Assembly (NCBI RefSeq): GCF_947500255.1
Contig: NZ_CANMRL010000001.1
Span: 992,001-1,056,000, forward strand
Direction of reading: 5' to 3'
From: an uncultured Psychroserpens sp.
GTDB taxonomy: Bacteria; Bacteroidota; Bacteroidia; Flavobacteriales; Flavobacteriaceae
Length of the DNA stretch: 64,000 nucleotides
Below are positions 35,558 to 45,494 of this stretch, in pieces. Each line of letters starts with the position of its first letter. Within the stretch, counting starts at the first letter, position 1. The position numbers were made by a program, and so were the translations under genes. The notes under the pieces were generated by a model, which was given only the letters and a program-made list of their open reading frames with translations, was not told the DNA's origin and did not search any database.

Positions 35558-38115
35558 TATTGAGGCGTATTTCTTGTTTCGGCACTACTTCTTCCAAACT
35601 CTACACCATACATTCTGTCTTTTACATTTTGAGTAGTTTCTATTTTTTGATTGTCAACAAAAAGAGACGATGAACTTTCTATCAAGTATTTTGTCTCTAT
35701 ACCTGTCATTAAAATACCATTAACCGTAATCTTGGAAGGACCAAATTCGGGTTTCTTTTGAAAAGCAGTAAACCCTAATTTGGTGTTTGAAATTTTTAAA
35801 TTTTTAGCATCAACTACAGATAAATCTTTTCCTGCCACAGCAATTTCACTGTTTGAAATTTCAACGGTATCTATAGTCATTTTACTGTTTTCTCCTGCGC
35901 TCAACCCTTTATCTCCAGCATTAGATATGATAACATTTCTAATAATGAGGTCTGATCCCGAAACATCAATAGCATCGTTTCCTAAATAATCAAATTGACA
36001 GTTTGATATGGTTCCTTTAACAAAGTCGCCATCAAATGCATCAGATTGTGTATTGGAAATAGCCACTTGATTCATGGTGAATTTTGCTCTTACAATATTT
36101 AAAGCGTCTTCGCATTTATTATTTTTCACTGCAACAAACTCTAAATCTACAGGAGACTCATAAAATGTCACAGCGCCTGTTACACCCCAACTTCCATGTG
36201 TAGGGTTTCGCAATTGATCAAAAACAACATGCTTTAATGTGGATTGTCTTTGTTCACTTAGTACCAAAAGCCCTTGACCTCTTTGATCAGACGAGTATAC
36301 TTTAATTGGATTTTCAGCAGTACCTATAAAACGCAATGGTGCATGCGAAATAATTTTGCCGCCTTCTATTATATTGACAATAGTACCTGGCTTTAATTTA
36401 AACGTATAGTTTTTTTGTATGACTAAAGGTGCTGATACAACAACAGAGTCTTTAGAAAAACTAATTTCCTTTTTTCCATCATCAACAACAATGTTTTTAT
36501 GATTGTTAATATACGCTGGAGTTCTAAATAAATCGTCATCCACCTCATCCATTTTTTGATATGGAATAATTGAAGACGCGTACGTTTTATTAACTCCTGA
36601 AATACGATATTTCATATTAAGTTCATAAATATGTCTAGGCAAAATGAAACCTACAACCTTTTTCTTTTTACTAACAAACAAGTTTTCAAAACTTCTTGGT
36701 AGGTTAATTACGATCGTATCCTTTACATTACTTGCGATTTGAATACCAGGGTTTAATTTGGTAATGGTTTTCTTGTTCTTATGACTTAACTCTAAAATAT
36801 CAATTGCATAATTAGAGGTGTTAAAAACAGAAAGTATCATCCTGTTTTTATCAATTGAAATCAACTCAGACTTCAATGCTGTTGAAGGATTTAAGCTTTT
36901 ACTAAGCGCTCTTTGATTAGCTCTAATAAGATCAAAATCAAACACATGTTTAGGGTCTTTATTATTTATCAAAGCCATTTCATTTTTAAACTCTATATTG
37001 TCTTTGATAAGTGTTGCTTTTAGATCTATTTGTGATACCTCATCAACCGCAGAAGCATAAACCTGAAGATAATTTTGATCTTTTATTTCAGACGCTTTTA
37101 AATACGTTAGTGTCTTTTCTTTAGGGCAATTTGAAGTTGTATGAAAAGGTTCTAAAACCCCATTGCCTTCATTAAATATAAAATAAGCTGCTGCTGGACA
37201 ATCTTCAGAAAAAATCGGTTTTAAAGCATTGTAAAGTGCCAACTTATCGATATCAAAAACAAGCTCAAAAGCTAGATCTTCATTGAGGTACTTATCAAAA
37301 AGAGCTTCAGCTTCTTTGCTTCTTTCTCCAGTAAACTCAATCTGCTTTAAAAGTGTTTTATCTTTTTTATTGAACTTATTCCAAAATCCTTTAGGTCTGG
37401 TTATTTTGACCAAAGAAGCTTTGTTTGTTAACATAAAATCATCGATCGATTCATAGAAACGAGACACTTTATTGTTATTTGCTTCGAGGTAACTTGGTAA
37501 GTACTTTATCTCATACTTTTTTAGTTGCTTTGTAAATAATGATGTGAAAAGTGTTGGTTTTTTCTCTATATCATTTTGTTTGACATTTGATAATGTCTTT
37601 AATTCATCTAGTGGTTTAAAAGGCGATAAAAGAACCGATTCCCATGGTTTATCTATTTTTCTTTTAATCTTATTTTTAATTACGAGTTTCTCTATATCTA
37701 TTAGCGGAAGTGGTAATTTAAAAACACCGTAGGTCTTTTTTTTATGATTAAACAGCACAGCGTCATTTACTATTTCAAAAGTTAAAAACGCTTTATTGTC
37801 TTTTAATAAGGCCTTATTAGTTGGATAAAGTTCTATGGTAAAATCTGTTTTGACTTCATTTTCATCGGGAAAGGTTTTAAAAATCAATAGCTTTCGTATC
37901 GCAAAGTCTTCAAGCGTCGACGGAAAAAAAATAGAGTCATTCACCTCTGTATTAGCTATAAGAGCCGTTTCGTAATCACTAGGTATTGGTTTTAAATACG
38001 AATTAAACCCTTCAGATAAAGCGTAAGTCTTATGTTCACGATTAGATAAAGCTAATGCGATTAATAATAATACTATGGGAATCCCAATAATTAATTTTGA
38101 AATGTGCTTTTTCAT
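35557..38115 (-). CDS. Membrane-anchored protein with C-terminal right-handed beta-helix
   Basis: An 852-residue protein with an N-terminal signal anchor (residues 8-24, IIGIPIVLLLIALALSN) and two parts. Residues about 30-530 are not recognisable to me. From about 545 a parallel beta-helix begins (FKLKPGTIVNIIEGGKI, then GNDAIDVSGSDL, ISNAGDKGLSAGENSK, ISNSEIAVAG and so on), with regular 22-24-residue coils rich in asparagine, aspartate and glycine. Such folds occur in polysaccharide lyases, epimerases and surface-binding proteins. The location just before the polyphosphate polymerase and after a metallophosphoesterase suggests a role in the same system. No catalytic residues can be named. 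Confidence 0.75.
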   Translation of the reverse strand: MKKHISKLIIGIPIVLLLIALALSNREHKTYALSEGFNSYLKPIPSDYETALIANTEVNDSIFFPSTLEDFAIRKLLIFKTFPDENEVKTDFTIELYPTNKALLKDNKAFLTFEIVNDAVLFNHKKKTYGVFKLPLPLIDIEKLVIKNKIKRKIDKPWESVLLSPFKPLDELKTLSNVKQNDIEKKPTLFTSLFTKQLKKYEIKYLPSYLEANNNKVSRFYESIDDFMLTNKASLVKITRPKGFWNKFNKKDKTLLKQIEFTGERSKEAEALFDKYLNEDLAFELVFDIDKLALYNALKPIFSEDCPAAAYFIFNEGNGVLEPFHTTSNCPKEKTLTYLKASEIKDQNYLQVYASAVDEVSQIDLKATLIKDNIEFKNEMALINNKDPKHVFDFDLIRANQRALSKSLNPSTALKSELISIDKNRMILSVFNTSNYAIDILELSHKNKKTITKLNPGIQIASNVKDTIVINLPRSFENLFVSKKKKVVGFILPRHIYELNMKYRISGVNKTYASSIIPYQKMDEVDDDLFRTPAYINNHKNIVVDDGKKEISFSKDSVVVSAPLVIQKNYTFKLKPGTIVNIIEGGKIISHAPLRFIGTAENPIKVYSSDQRGQGLLVLSEQRQSTLKHVVFDQLRNPTHGSWGVTGAVTFYESPVDLEFVAVKNNKCEDALNIVRAKFTMNQVAISNTQSDAFDGDFVKGTISNCQFDYLGNDAIDVSGSDLIIRNVIISNAGDKGLSAGENSKMTIDTVEISNSEIAVAGKDLSVVDAKNLKISNTKLGFTAFQKKPEFGPSKITVNGILMTGIETKYLIESSSSLFVDNQKIETTQNVKDRMYGVEFGRSSAETRNTPQ

Positions 38116-38131
38116 TAAATGATTTTTAACC

Positions 38132-38995
38132 CTATTTTCTTTTAACGTAATCTTGCAGCTTTCCTAAGCCATTGATGTCATTTCCGTTTAAATGAATTAA
38201 ACGAAAGCTAACGTTACCTTCTTTTGTTACATCAACGATAACAAAATTATCTCTTACACCTCCACCCATTCCGGTACTAACATAGGTAAGGTTCTTGTCT
38301 TTATAATAATCATATTCTATGATATGGTCTTTTTTGCGATGCTCTTTAGAAAATGACCCAACATCTCCGGCAAATAGATAAACTGGTTTGTTTAACTCTT
38401 TTAAAAGAGGTTCAATCTCAGACCAATAATTAATTTCTGGCGATTTATTAAACAATGAATTTGGAAATGGTTCTGGATACTTTCTTTTGTGCCACCAAAT
38501 CATTTGATGCGTAAAAATAAATATTTTTTGTACTGTTTTTTCATTCGTTTTAATCGCGTTCTTTAAAAACGTTAATTGTTCTCCAGAAATATTCCATTCA
38601 TCAATGTTTGGGTCAAGGATAATGAACAAACTTTTATTTTGAACAAAGCTACGGTACGATTTTCCAAATTTTTGTTCGAATTGTTCTAATGGTCCATCAT
38701 GATTACCCCTTGCGATATATATAGGCATTTCAAAATTTGAAATATCCTTTTGTGCCTCAGGCCAAAAACTCCCTTGTCTAACCACATCTCCTAACAACAC
38801 ACCAAACTTCATGTTTTTTTGCTCGTTTACATAAGGGATTTTATCTTTAAATAAGTCGTATAGTCCTTTTTTATCTGCTTTATCTAAAGGGTTTCCATAG
38901 GCATGACCAGCAATAAAAAAAGAATAGCTCTCATTTTTGCTTGCCTTACAACTTATAAGGCTAAAGATTAATAATAAGATTCCTATTTTTTTCAT
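38132..38995 (-). CDS. Metallophosphoesterase-like lipoprotein with altered motifs
   Basis: A 287-residue lipoprotein (lipobox LISC ending at residue 16). Calcineurin-like elements are present: GD at 69-70, GNHD at 97-100 and the histidine in THQ near 162-164. The first motif, usually D-x-H, reads AGHAYG at 29-34 without the aspartate, and the last, usually G-H-x-H, reads GDVG at 210-213. The protein may therefore bind one metal, use other ligands or be non-catalytic. It starts just after the pyrophosphatase gene (one-base overlap) and is followed 16 bases later by the beta-helix gene. Confidence 0.8.
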   Translation of the reverse strand: MKKIGILLLIFSLISCKASKNESYSFFIAGHAYGNPLDKADKKGLYDLFKDKIPYVNEQKNMKFGVLLGDVVRQGSFWPEAQKDISNFEMPIYIARGNHDGPLEQFEQKFGKSYRSFVQNKSLFIILDPNIDEWNISGEQLTFLKNAIKTNEKTVQKIFIFTHQMIWWHKRKYPEPFPNSLFNKSPEINYWSEIEPLLKELNKPVYLFAGDVGSFSKEHRKKDHIIEYDYYKDKNLTYVSTGMGGGVRDNFVIVDVTKEGNVSFRLIHLNGNDINGLGKLQDYVKRK

Positions 38996-39600
38996 TAATG
39001 GCTTTTATTTTTGTTTATCTCCTCCATTGCTTCTTTTTCATTTCCCCATCCTTCGATTTGCGTTTCATCAGATTTGTTATAATTTAAAAACCAGGTTTCG
39101 ATCATGGTTTTAATTTCAGGAAAATCTGTAACAAACGTTTTGTAAGTATCTGCATTTATAATTTGATCTTCCTTAAGGCTAGGAATAGCTATAATTTTAT
39201 AATCAATTTCTCCATCATCAATTAGTTTAAGCATAGCAATAGGAATGGTTTCCATTACTGTACCTGTTTTTACACTCTCAGAGAGTATCAAAACATCTAA
39301 TGCATCTCCATCGCCTCCTGTTTTAGGGTCTGAAAAAGTAGAAGGTATAAAGCCATAATTTCCTAAGTAAGGTAAAAATGTAATGACTCTATCCTTTCCA
39401 TTTTTTTTATCTATTTCAAAAGATTTGGTCTCCTTATTATACTCAAACTTTTTGTTGGTTCCTGCTGGGATTTCGATAACTGCATTCAATTTATTATTGC
39501 CTGAGAATGTAGCTAAATTATAATAATCTATTTGTTCTTCACAAGATATAAAAAGCACAGCAGCACAAAAAATAATTAACGTTCTTCCCAACATAGTCAA
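38995..39600 (-). CDS. Inorganic pyrophosphatase, family I, predicted lipoprotein
   Basis: A 201-residue soluble-type pyrophosphatase with an unusual N-terminal lipoprotein signal (VLFISC, cysteine at residue 20). Active-site regions are kept: EIPAGTNKKFEY at 43-54, NYGFIP at 81-86, DGDALD at 97-102 (usual form DxDPxD, so alanine replaces proline) and DDGEIDYKII at 128-137. The standard enzyme is cytoplasmic; this one should face the periplasm or outer membrane. It lies one base after fcl and overlaps the metallophosphoesterase gene by one base. A role with pyrophosphate released outside the cytoplasm is an inference. Confidence 0.87.
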   Translation of the reverse strand: MTMLGRTLIIFCAAVLFISCEEQIDYYNLATFSGNNKLNAVIEIPAGTNKKFEYNKETKSFEIDKKNGKDRVITFLPYLGNYGFIPSTFSDPKTGGDGDALDVLILSESVKTGTVMETIPIAMLKLIDDGEIDYKIIAIPSLKEDQIINADTYKTFVTDFPEIKTMIETWFLNYNKSDETQIEGWGNEKEAMEEINKNKSH

Positions 39601-39601
39601 C

Positions 39602-40648
39602 TTATTGATTTACATACCAGTTATACATCGTTTGTACTCCTTCTTTTAATTCCATTTTATGCTTCCATCCTAAACCATTGAGCTTTGATACATCGGTTAG
39701 TTTTCTTAAAGTTCCATCTGGTTTATTTGTATTAAAAACTAATTCTCCTTTATATCCAATAATACCTTTTATCAATTCAGCCAGTTCTTTTATAGAGATA
39801 TCTTGCCCTGTACCTATGTTAATATGTGTATTTCGAATTTCTTTTTGGTTTTCGGAAAACGTGTCTTTAAAGTCTCTGTTTTCCATAATAAACACGCAGG
39901 CATCTGCCATATCTTTAGACCACAGGAACTCTCTTCGAGGTTGTCCTGTTCCCCAAATTTCAACACTGGTTTCAGACACTCCAAAAGAAGATAAATACGT
40001 TTTAGCTTCTTCTATGTTTGATAATCCAGTATCTGCTAACACCTCATCATAACATCCTTCGCTTAGTAATTTTGACAGATGGATCTTTCTAATTAACGCA
40101 GGAAGAACATGTGATTTTTCTAAATCGAAATTATCGTTAGGTCCATAGAGATTAGTTGGCATAACAGAAATAAAATTTGTGTTATACTGTAAATTATAGC
40201 TTTCACACATTTTAATTCCAGCTATCTTAGCAATAGCGTAAGGTTCATTTGTGTATTCTAAAGTATCTGTAAGAAGGTAATCTTCTTTCATTGGCTGAGG
40301 AGCCATTTTAGGATATATACAAGTGCTACCTAAAAATAACAACTTCTTGACCTTATTGACATAACTTTGATGAATCACATTATTTTGAATCATCATATTG
40401 TCATAGATAAAATCTGCTCTATAAACATTATTAGCAATGATACCACCAACTTTAGCAGCAGCTAGGAATACATATTCTGGTTTTTCGATTTTAAAAAACT
40501 CAGCAACTTTTTGCTGATCTGTAAGGTCTAACTCCTTATGAGTTCTAGTAATAATATTAGAATATCCTTTATGTTGAAGGTTTTCCAATAAAGCACTACC
40601 TACAAGTCCCCTGTGTCCTGCGATATAAATTTTTGAATCTTTATTCAT
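39602..40648 (-). CDS. fcl: GDP-L-fucose synthase
   Basis: A 348-residue extended SDR that converts GDP-4-keto-6-deoxymannose to GDP-L-fucose with NADPH. The cofactor motif [10 protein letters not shown] is at about residues 11-20, the catalytic pair in [12 protein letters not shown] near 136-147, and [18 protein letters not shown] near 214-231 is specific to this family. Its partner gmd is two genes upstream; an SGNH hydrolase gene lies between and overlaps fcl by eight bases. Confidence 0.95.
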   Translation of the reverse strand: MNKDSKIYIAGHRGLVGSALLENLQHKGYSNIITRTHKELDLTDQQKVAEFFKIEKPEYVFLAAAKVGGIIANNVYRADFIYDNMMIQNNVIHQSYVNKVKKLLFLGSTCIYPKMAPQPMKEDYLLTDTLEYTNEPYAIAKIAGIKMCESYNLQYNTNFISVMPTNLYGPNDNFDLEKSHVLPALIRKIHLSKLLSEGCYDEVLADTGLSNIEEAKTYLSSFGVSETSVEIWGTGQPRREFLWSKDMADACVFIMENRDFKDTFSENQKEIRNTHINIGTGQDISIKELAELIKGIIGYKGELVFNTNKPDGTLRKLTDVSKLNGLGWKHKMELKEGVQTMYNWYVNQ

Positions 40649-42014
40649 TATTGCTTAAAAAGGGTTTAAATGCAATTAATTTTTTAATTTTTCTATCACC
40701 TTTCAATATGTTTAATTCCAATTGGTGGTTACCAACTAATCTGCTCTGATATAACACACATTTAGATTTATAATGTGGTATTACAATGGTATCTTTAGTA
40801 TGTGTTTTTACCGAAAATTTTATTTTGAAATTTTGAGGTGTATGTTTTTTGATGATGTCTTCAATATTAAAAATATGAAAGTCTCCCTTTTCAATATGAA
40901 TACGATTTGAATTGGACACAAAATTTAGATCTGAATGTCCAGACCCATCAAATCCTGTAAGGCTTCCATATAAACTATAGATAAACGTTTTATTGACTCT
41001 GTCAATATCAGTAATAGTAATGGTCCAATCTTCTTCTCTAGGCAAAGTAGGCCCTAAAGACACTCTTTTTATGGCAGGCATATGACTTTTAAACCCCTTT
41101 GACGGTCTTGTGACGTAATAAAACTCACGAAATGTTGAGGGTTTCTTTTTATCTATTAGCACTTCTACAACTATTGGTGTCTTTTCTTCTTGTTCATCCA
41201 TGAACAGTTCAAGCCTATTACCAACAAATTCTGTTTTGATTTGTTTTGACTCATCGTCAATCAATATGTCTGTTCTCAACTCGTCATTTTCCTGATTATA
41301 TATAGACTTAGGTTTACTTCTTAATTTAGATAAAATAATTTGTCTTAAAAGTTTATTTCCTTTAGCATTAGGATGCACATCTGGTTTAACCGTATTTCCA
41401 ACAAGCTTATTTGCTTTGATATTATTGTGCTTTAAATATGCTCTCCAATAACGTCTTACATCTAAGAAACCACATTGATATTTTTCAGCAATCTTCTCAA
41501 TTTCTTTAGAATCTTGGTCATGGGATTCATTAACAAATTTTAAATGCGATCTAGGAGTACTCCAAACATAATGATGATTAAGTAAGAGTATTTCAGAAGT
41601 CATTTTCTCTCTAATTCTTCTCACTAATGAATCGAGTAAACCATCTTTAATTCCTTCATAAGCATGGAATATGATCAAATCTGGGTTTTCATGAAAAAGA
41701 TCATGTTCTGCTGTTTTAATAAGTAGAGGAACCGTAAAACCTCCAATTGCTTTTTGTTTAAAATTAATTGTCGTGTATGGATAAGTTTTCTCTAAGGAAT
41801 CAATCAAAATAGCTGGTTTCATTCCGCCTATAATCGACTGACCATAAAAAAGCACACTAAGTTCTTTTGGGTTTTCTTTAGAACTACTGTGCAAAATACC
41901 AAGCGTTCTCTCAATTCCCTTATATCTTATTTCATTTTCTTTTTGAAAACCATAAGAATAGAAAGCAACAAAAAACACAATAGAAAAACAAAATGTAAGT
42001 TGCTTAAAGCCCAT
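40641..42014 (-). CDS. SGNH/GDSL-type hydrolase, secreted
   Basis: A 457-residue protein with a signal peptide or anchor (residues 5-20, then YGFQ). The hydrolase part shows FYGQSI at 56-61 as the nucleophile block (serine 60), the glycine block AIGG at 89-92 and the catalytic aspartate and histidine in DVHPNAKG at 212-219. The remaining 230 residues look like a beta-rich accessory domain ([36 protein letters not shown]). Such enzymes often remove or move acetyl groups on polysaccharides. It sits exactly between gmd and fcl, with overlaps of one and eight bases, which ties it to the fucose-containing product. Confidence 0.78.
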   Translation of the reverse strand: MGFKQLTFCFSIVFFVAFYSYGFQKENEIRYKGIERTLGILHSSSKENPKELSVLFYGQSIIGGMKPAILIDSLEKTYPYTTINFKQKAIGGFTVPLLIKTAEHDLFHENPDLIIFHAYEGIKDGLLDSLVRRIREKMTSEILLLNHHYVWSTPRSHLKFVNESHDQDSKEIEKIAEKYQCGFLDVRRYWRAYLKHNNIKANKLVGNTVKPDVHPNAKGNKLLRQIILSKLRSKPKSIYNQENDELRTDILIDDESKQIKTEFVGNRLELFMDEQEEKTPIVVEVLIDKKKPSTFREFYYVTRPSKGFKSHMPAIKRVSLGPTLPREEDWTITITDIDRVNKTFIYSLYGSLTGFDGSGHSDLNFVSNSNRIHIEKGDFHIFNIEDIIKKHTPQNFKIKFSVKTHTKDTIVIPHYKSKCVLYQSRLVGNHQLELNILKGDRKIKKLIAFKPFLSNNE

Positions 42015-43132
42015 TACTCAAAGTAATTTTTAATTCTGTAACCGCCGTCTTTTAGGTACTGTTGTTTTTGCATTAATTTGATATCGCTAGACATCATATC
42101 TTCTACTAAAGCTGGAAGATCATATTTAGGAATCCATCCTAGTTTTTCTCTAGCTTTTGTTGCATCACCTACAAGTAGGTCAACCTCTGTTGGTCTGTAG
42201 TACTTTTCATCAACTGCAATAACTTCTTTACCAATTTCTATTTGATAGTCTGGATGATTACATGTTTTGATATAACCTTTTTCGTTTGATCCTTCTCCTT
42301 TAAATTCTAGTTCGATTCCAACGTGATCAAAACACATTCTAACAAAGTCTCTTACAGAAGTGGTTTTACCTGTAGCGATTACCCAATCTTCTGGAGTATC
42401 AGATTGTAATATCATCCACATCATTCTGATGTAATCTTTAGCATGTCCCCAATCTCTTTGAGCATTTAAGTTTCCGAGGTAAATTTTGTCTTGTAAGCCT
42501 AAAGCTATTCTTGAGGTTGCTCTTGTGATTTTTCGGGTCACAAATGTTTCTCCTCTAATTGGAGATTCGTGATTAAACAAAATACCATTACAAGCATAAA
42601 TACCATAAGCTTCTCTATAGTTAACCGTAATCCAATACGCATACATTTTTGCAACTGCATATGGGCTCCTTGGGTAAAACGGTGTGGTCTCTGTTTGAGG
42701 TACTTCTTGAACTTTACCGTATAGTTCAGACGTAGAGGCCTGATAAATTCTTGTCGACTTCTCTAAACCGAGTATTCTAATCGCTTCTAAAAGTCTAAGG
42801 GTTCCTAAACCATCGGCGTTTGCTGTATATTCTGGTGTTTCGAAAGACACATGAACATGGCTCATTGCGGCTAAATTATATATCTCATCAGGTTTTACAT
42901 CTTGAATGATTCTAATGAGGTTTGTACTATCGGTTAGATCACCATAGTGTAAGAAAAAGTTCTGATCTTCCTCATGAGGATCTTGATACAAGTGATCAAT
43001 TCTAGCTGTATTGAATAAAGATGACCTTCTTTTAACGCCATGAACAATATATCCTTTCTTTAATAGGAACTCACTTAAATAAGCCCCATCTTGACCTGTT
43101 ACGCCTGTAATTAATGCTATTTTTTTCTGCAT
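42014..43132 (-). CDS. gmd: GDP-mannose 4,6-dehydratase
   Basis: A 372-residue extended SDR that makes GDP-4-keto-6-deoxymannose, the first step to GDP-fucose. It starts [20 protein letters not shown] with the cofactor motif, has [18 protein letters not shown] near residues 33-50, the active-site [10 protein letters not shown] near 155-164 and [18 protein letters not shown] near 185-202. All are diagnostic. It is the first gene of the long transcript, with a TAnnTTTG box 56 bases upstream of its start. Confidence 0.97.
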   Translation of the reverse strand: MQKKIALITGVTGQDGAYLSEFLLKKGYIVHGVKRRSSLFNTARIDHLYQDPHEEDQNFFLHYGDLTDSTNLIRIIQDVKPDEIYNLAAMSHVHVSFETPEYTANADGLGTLRLLEAIRILGLEKSTRIYQASTSELYGKVQEVPQTETTPFYPRSPYAVAKMYAYWITVNYREAYGIYACNGILFNHESPIRGETFVTRKITRATSRIALGLQDKIYLGNLNAQRDWGHAKDYIRMMWMILQSDTPEDWVIATGKTTSVRDFVRMCFDHVGIELEFKGEGSNEKGYIKTCNHPDYQIEIGKEVIAVDEKYYRPTEVDLLVGDATKAREKLGWIPKYDLPALVEDMMSSDIKLMQKQQYLKDGGYRIKNYFE

Positions 43133-43187
43133 TTCTTCTATTTAAAACATTAAATTAATCCTTTTTTTGGATAGGTTTAATAATCTG

Positions 43188-43195
43188 CAAATGTA
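43188..43195 (-). promoter_or_regulatory. -7 promoter box of the gmd-to-DUF4296 operon
   Basis: TACATTTG on the minus strand matches TAnnTTTG and lies in the 106-base gap between rfbD and gmd. It is the only clear box before fifteen closely packed genes. No TTG is found at the usual distance upstream. Confidence 0.5.
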
Positions 43196-43238
43196 TGATT
43201 TTTGTTGCTATTTATCACACCATAAACTACGCTTAATC

Positions 43239-44093
43239 CTAAGATAAGCTTTTAATGACCTCATCAACACTTACTTTCCAGTGATTAAGTGGTTTTTTAG
43301 TGACCTGTTCTACTTTTTTTGTGCTAAGCACACTATACAATGGCCTTTTAGCTTTAGAGGGATAATCTTTTATAGGAGAGACATTTGACGTTTTATCTAA
43401 AAGTTGCGCTATATGCAATGCAAGACCATACCATGTTGTTTCACCTTCGGCAGAAAAATGATAGGTTCCAAAATTGCTCACTCTATTAATGATTAAAAAC
43501 GTTATAAAATTTGATAAATCAACACAACTAGTAGGTGTCCCTTTTTGAGAAGTGATCACTGTTAGCTTCTCATCGTTTTTAAGCTTATTAAAAATTGTCT
43601 TTACAAAGTTCTTGTTGAATTTTGAATACAGCCAAGACGTTCTGATAATAAAATGGTTGTCTAGCTGTTTTCTGATATGCTCTTCTCCAAAAAGTTTTGA
43701 TGCACCATAATTATTTATTGGGTGCGTTGGGTCATCTTCATTATAAGGACGTGTACTTTGACCATCAAAAACATAATCTGTAGATATATGAATGAGTATT
43801 ATGTTATAGGTTTTACAATTCTCTGCCAAACTTTTTACTGCATTGGCATTAATATCTATTGCTATTTCCGTTTCGCTTTCTGCTAGATCTACATTTGTAT
43901 ATGCTGCACAATTAATACAATAGTCAAAGTCATTCGTTTCAAAAAAAAGCGTTAGACTTTTGCTGTTAGTAATATCTAATTCAGACTTTTCAACAAAAAC
44001 AAAGTCAATTAATTTGGTAAAATTAGTTGAGAGATCTCTAATCGTTTTACCTAATTGACCATTAGCACCAGTAACTAAAACTTTACTTTTCAT
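43239..44093 (-). CDS. rfbD: dTDP-4-dehydrorhamnose reductase
   Basis: A 284-residue SDR, last enzyme of dTDP-L-rhamnose synthesis. It has VTGANGQLGKTI near residues 6-17, STDYVFDGQSTRPYNEDD near 103-120 and the active-site NYGASKLFGE near 127-136, then RTSWLYS near 147-153. It overlaps the rfbC gene upstream by 11 bases and ends the operon that starts at the DUF6909 gene. Confidence 0.95.
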   Translation of the reverse strand: MKSKVLVTGANGQLGKTIRDLSTNFTKLIDFVFVEKSELDITNSKSLTLFFETNDFDYCINCAAYTNVDLAESETEIAIDINANAVKSLAENCKTYNIILIHISTDYVFDGQSTRPYNEDDPTHPINNYGASKLFGEEHIRKQLDNHFIIRTSWLYSKFNKNFVKTIFNKLKNDEKLTVITSQKGTPTSCVDLSNFITFLIINRVSNFGTYHFSAEGETTWYGLALHIAQLLDKTSNVSPIKDYPSKAKRPLYSVLSTKKVEQVTKKPLNHWKVSVDEVIKSLS

Positions 44094-44634
44094 TTAAATA
44101 CTCTGAAAGTGATGGTAATTCTTTATCTTTTTCCGAGAGGATGGCATCGTCTTCAGAAATTCCCCAGTCAATATTTAAATCTTTATCATTAAATATAAGT
44201 CCTCTTTCTGAAGGTTGGTGGTAAAAATTATCACATTTGTAATTAATAATCGTGTTGTCTTTCAATACTACAAAACCATGAGCAAAACCTTTAGGCACGA
44301 ATAATTGCTTTTTGTTGTCTTGGTTTAATTCTATTGAAAAAGATTGACCAAAAGTTGGTGACTCTTCTCGAAGGTCTACGCAAACATCAATGACTGCTCC
44401 TTGAACAACACGCACAAGTTTTGATTGTTCATAATTCCCAACCTGAAAATGCAGACCTCTTAGGACATTTTTAGATGATTTAGATTCATTATCTTGAACA
44501 AAATCTATAGTCATTCCTGTTTCTTTTTGGAATTTTTTTGCATTAAAACTTTCAAAAAAATAACCTCTATTATCTTCAAATACTTGAGGTTTTATAACAT
44601 AACAGTCTTTCAGATGTGTTTCTTCTACTACCAT
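44083..44634 (-). CDS. rfbC: dTDP-4-dehydrorhamnose 3,5-epimerase
   Basis: A 183-residue cupin-type epimerase. Typical text is VFEDNRGYFFESFNAKKF near residues 17-34, SSKNVLRGLHFQ near 52-63 with the catalytic histidine, VDLREESPTFG near 87-97 and FVPKGFAHGFVVL near 111-123. It acts between RfbB and RfbD. It follows rfbA by five bases and overlaps rfbD by 11 bases. Confidence 0.95.
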   Translation of the reverse strand: MVVEETHLKDCYVIKPQVFEDNRGYFFESFNAKKFQKETGMTIDFVQDNESKSSKNVLRGLHFQVGNYEQSKLVRVVQGAVIDVCVDLREESPTFGQSFSIELNQDNKKQLFVPKGFAHGFVVLKDNTIINYKCDNFYHQPSERGLIFNDKDLNIDWGISEDDAILSEKDKELPSLSEYLNEK

Positions 44635-44639
44635 TACAG

Positions 44640-45494
44640 CTATAAATTTTGTAAATATTCTCCATAACCACTTTTAAGTAATGGTTCGGCTAATTTAGTA
44701 AGTTGAGCCCTATCAATAAATCCCATTTTATAGGCAGTTTCTTCGATACACCCTATTTTTAATCCTTGTCGCTCTTCAATAACCTGTACAAATTGAGATG
44801 CTTGCATCAAGGAGTTAAATGTTCCTGTGTCTAACCAGGCAGTACCTTTATCTAAAATTTGAACATTCAAATTTCCTTGTTCTAGATAGGTTTTATTTAC
44901 ATCGGTGATTTCTAATTCGCCTCGTGCACTTGGTTTTATGTTTTTAGCTATTTCAATCACAGAATTATCGTAAAAATAAATACCTGGAACTGCATAATTT
45001 GATTTAGGTTGAGTAGGTTTTTCTTCTATTGAAAGTGCTTTATTGTTTTCATCAAAATCTACCACACCATAACGTTGAGGGTCTTGAACATGGTAGGCGA
45101 AAATAATACCTCCATCAATATTGTTGAGTTGTCTTAGTTTTTCTTCTAATCCTGAGCCATAAAAAATATTGTCTCCTAAAATTAGTGCTACTTTATCATC
45201 GCCTACAAATGACTCACCAATAATAAAGGCTTCTGCAAGACCATTTGGGTTTTCTTGAACCTCATATTTAAAAACACAACCATAGTCTTCTCCATTACCA
45301 AGTAATTCTTTAAATCTCGGTGTGTCTTTTGATGTTGAAATAATTAAAATCTCCCTAATACCAGCCGACATTAATGTTGTTAATGGATAGTAAATCATTG
45401 GCTTATCATATACTGGCATTAATTGTTTGCTTACGACCCTTGTTAATGGATGTAATCGTGTACCAGAACCTCCTGCTAAAATAATTCCTTTCAT
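44640..45494 (-). CDS. rfbA: Glucose-1-phosphate thymidylyltransferase
   Basis: A 284-residue nucleotidyltransferase that makes dTDP-glucose. It starts [18 protein letters not shown] with the nucleotide-binding signature, and contains [16 protein letters not shown] near residues 23-38, [12 protein letters not shown] near 105-116 and [14 protein letters not shown] near 219-232. It has a one-base overlap with rfbB upstream. The set rfbB-rfbA-rfbC-rfbD is complete for dTDP-rhamnose. Confidence 0.96.
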   Translation of the reverse strand: MKGIILAGGSGTRLHPLTRVVSKQLMPVYDKPMIYYPLTTLMSAGIREILIISTSKDTPRFKELLGNGEDYGCVFKYEVQENPNGLAEAFIIGESFVGDDKVALILGDNIFYGSGLEEKLRQLNNIDGGIIFAYHVQDPQRYGVVDFDENNKALSIEEKPTQPKSNYAVPGIYFYDNSVIEIAKNIKPSARGELEITDVNKTYLEQGNLNVQILDKGTAWLDTGTFNSLMQASQFVQVIEERQGLKIGCIEETAYKMGFIDRAQLTKLAEPLLKSGYGEYLQNL

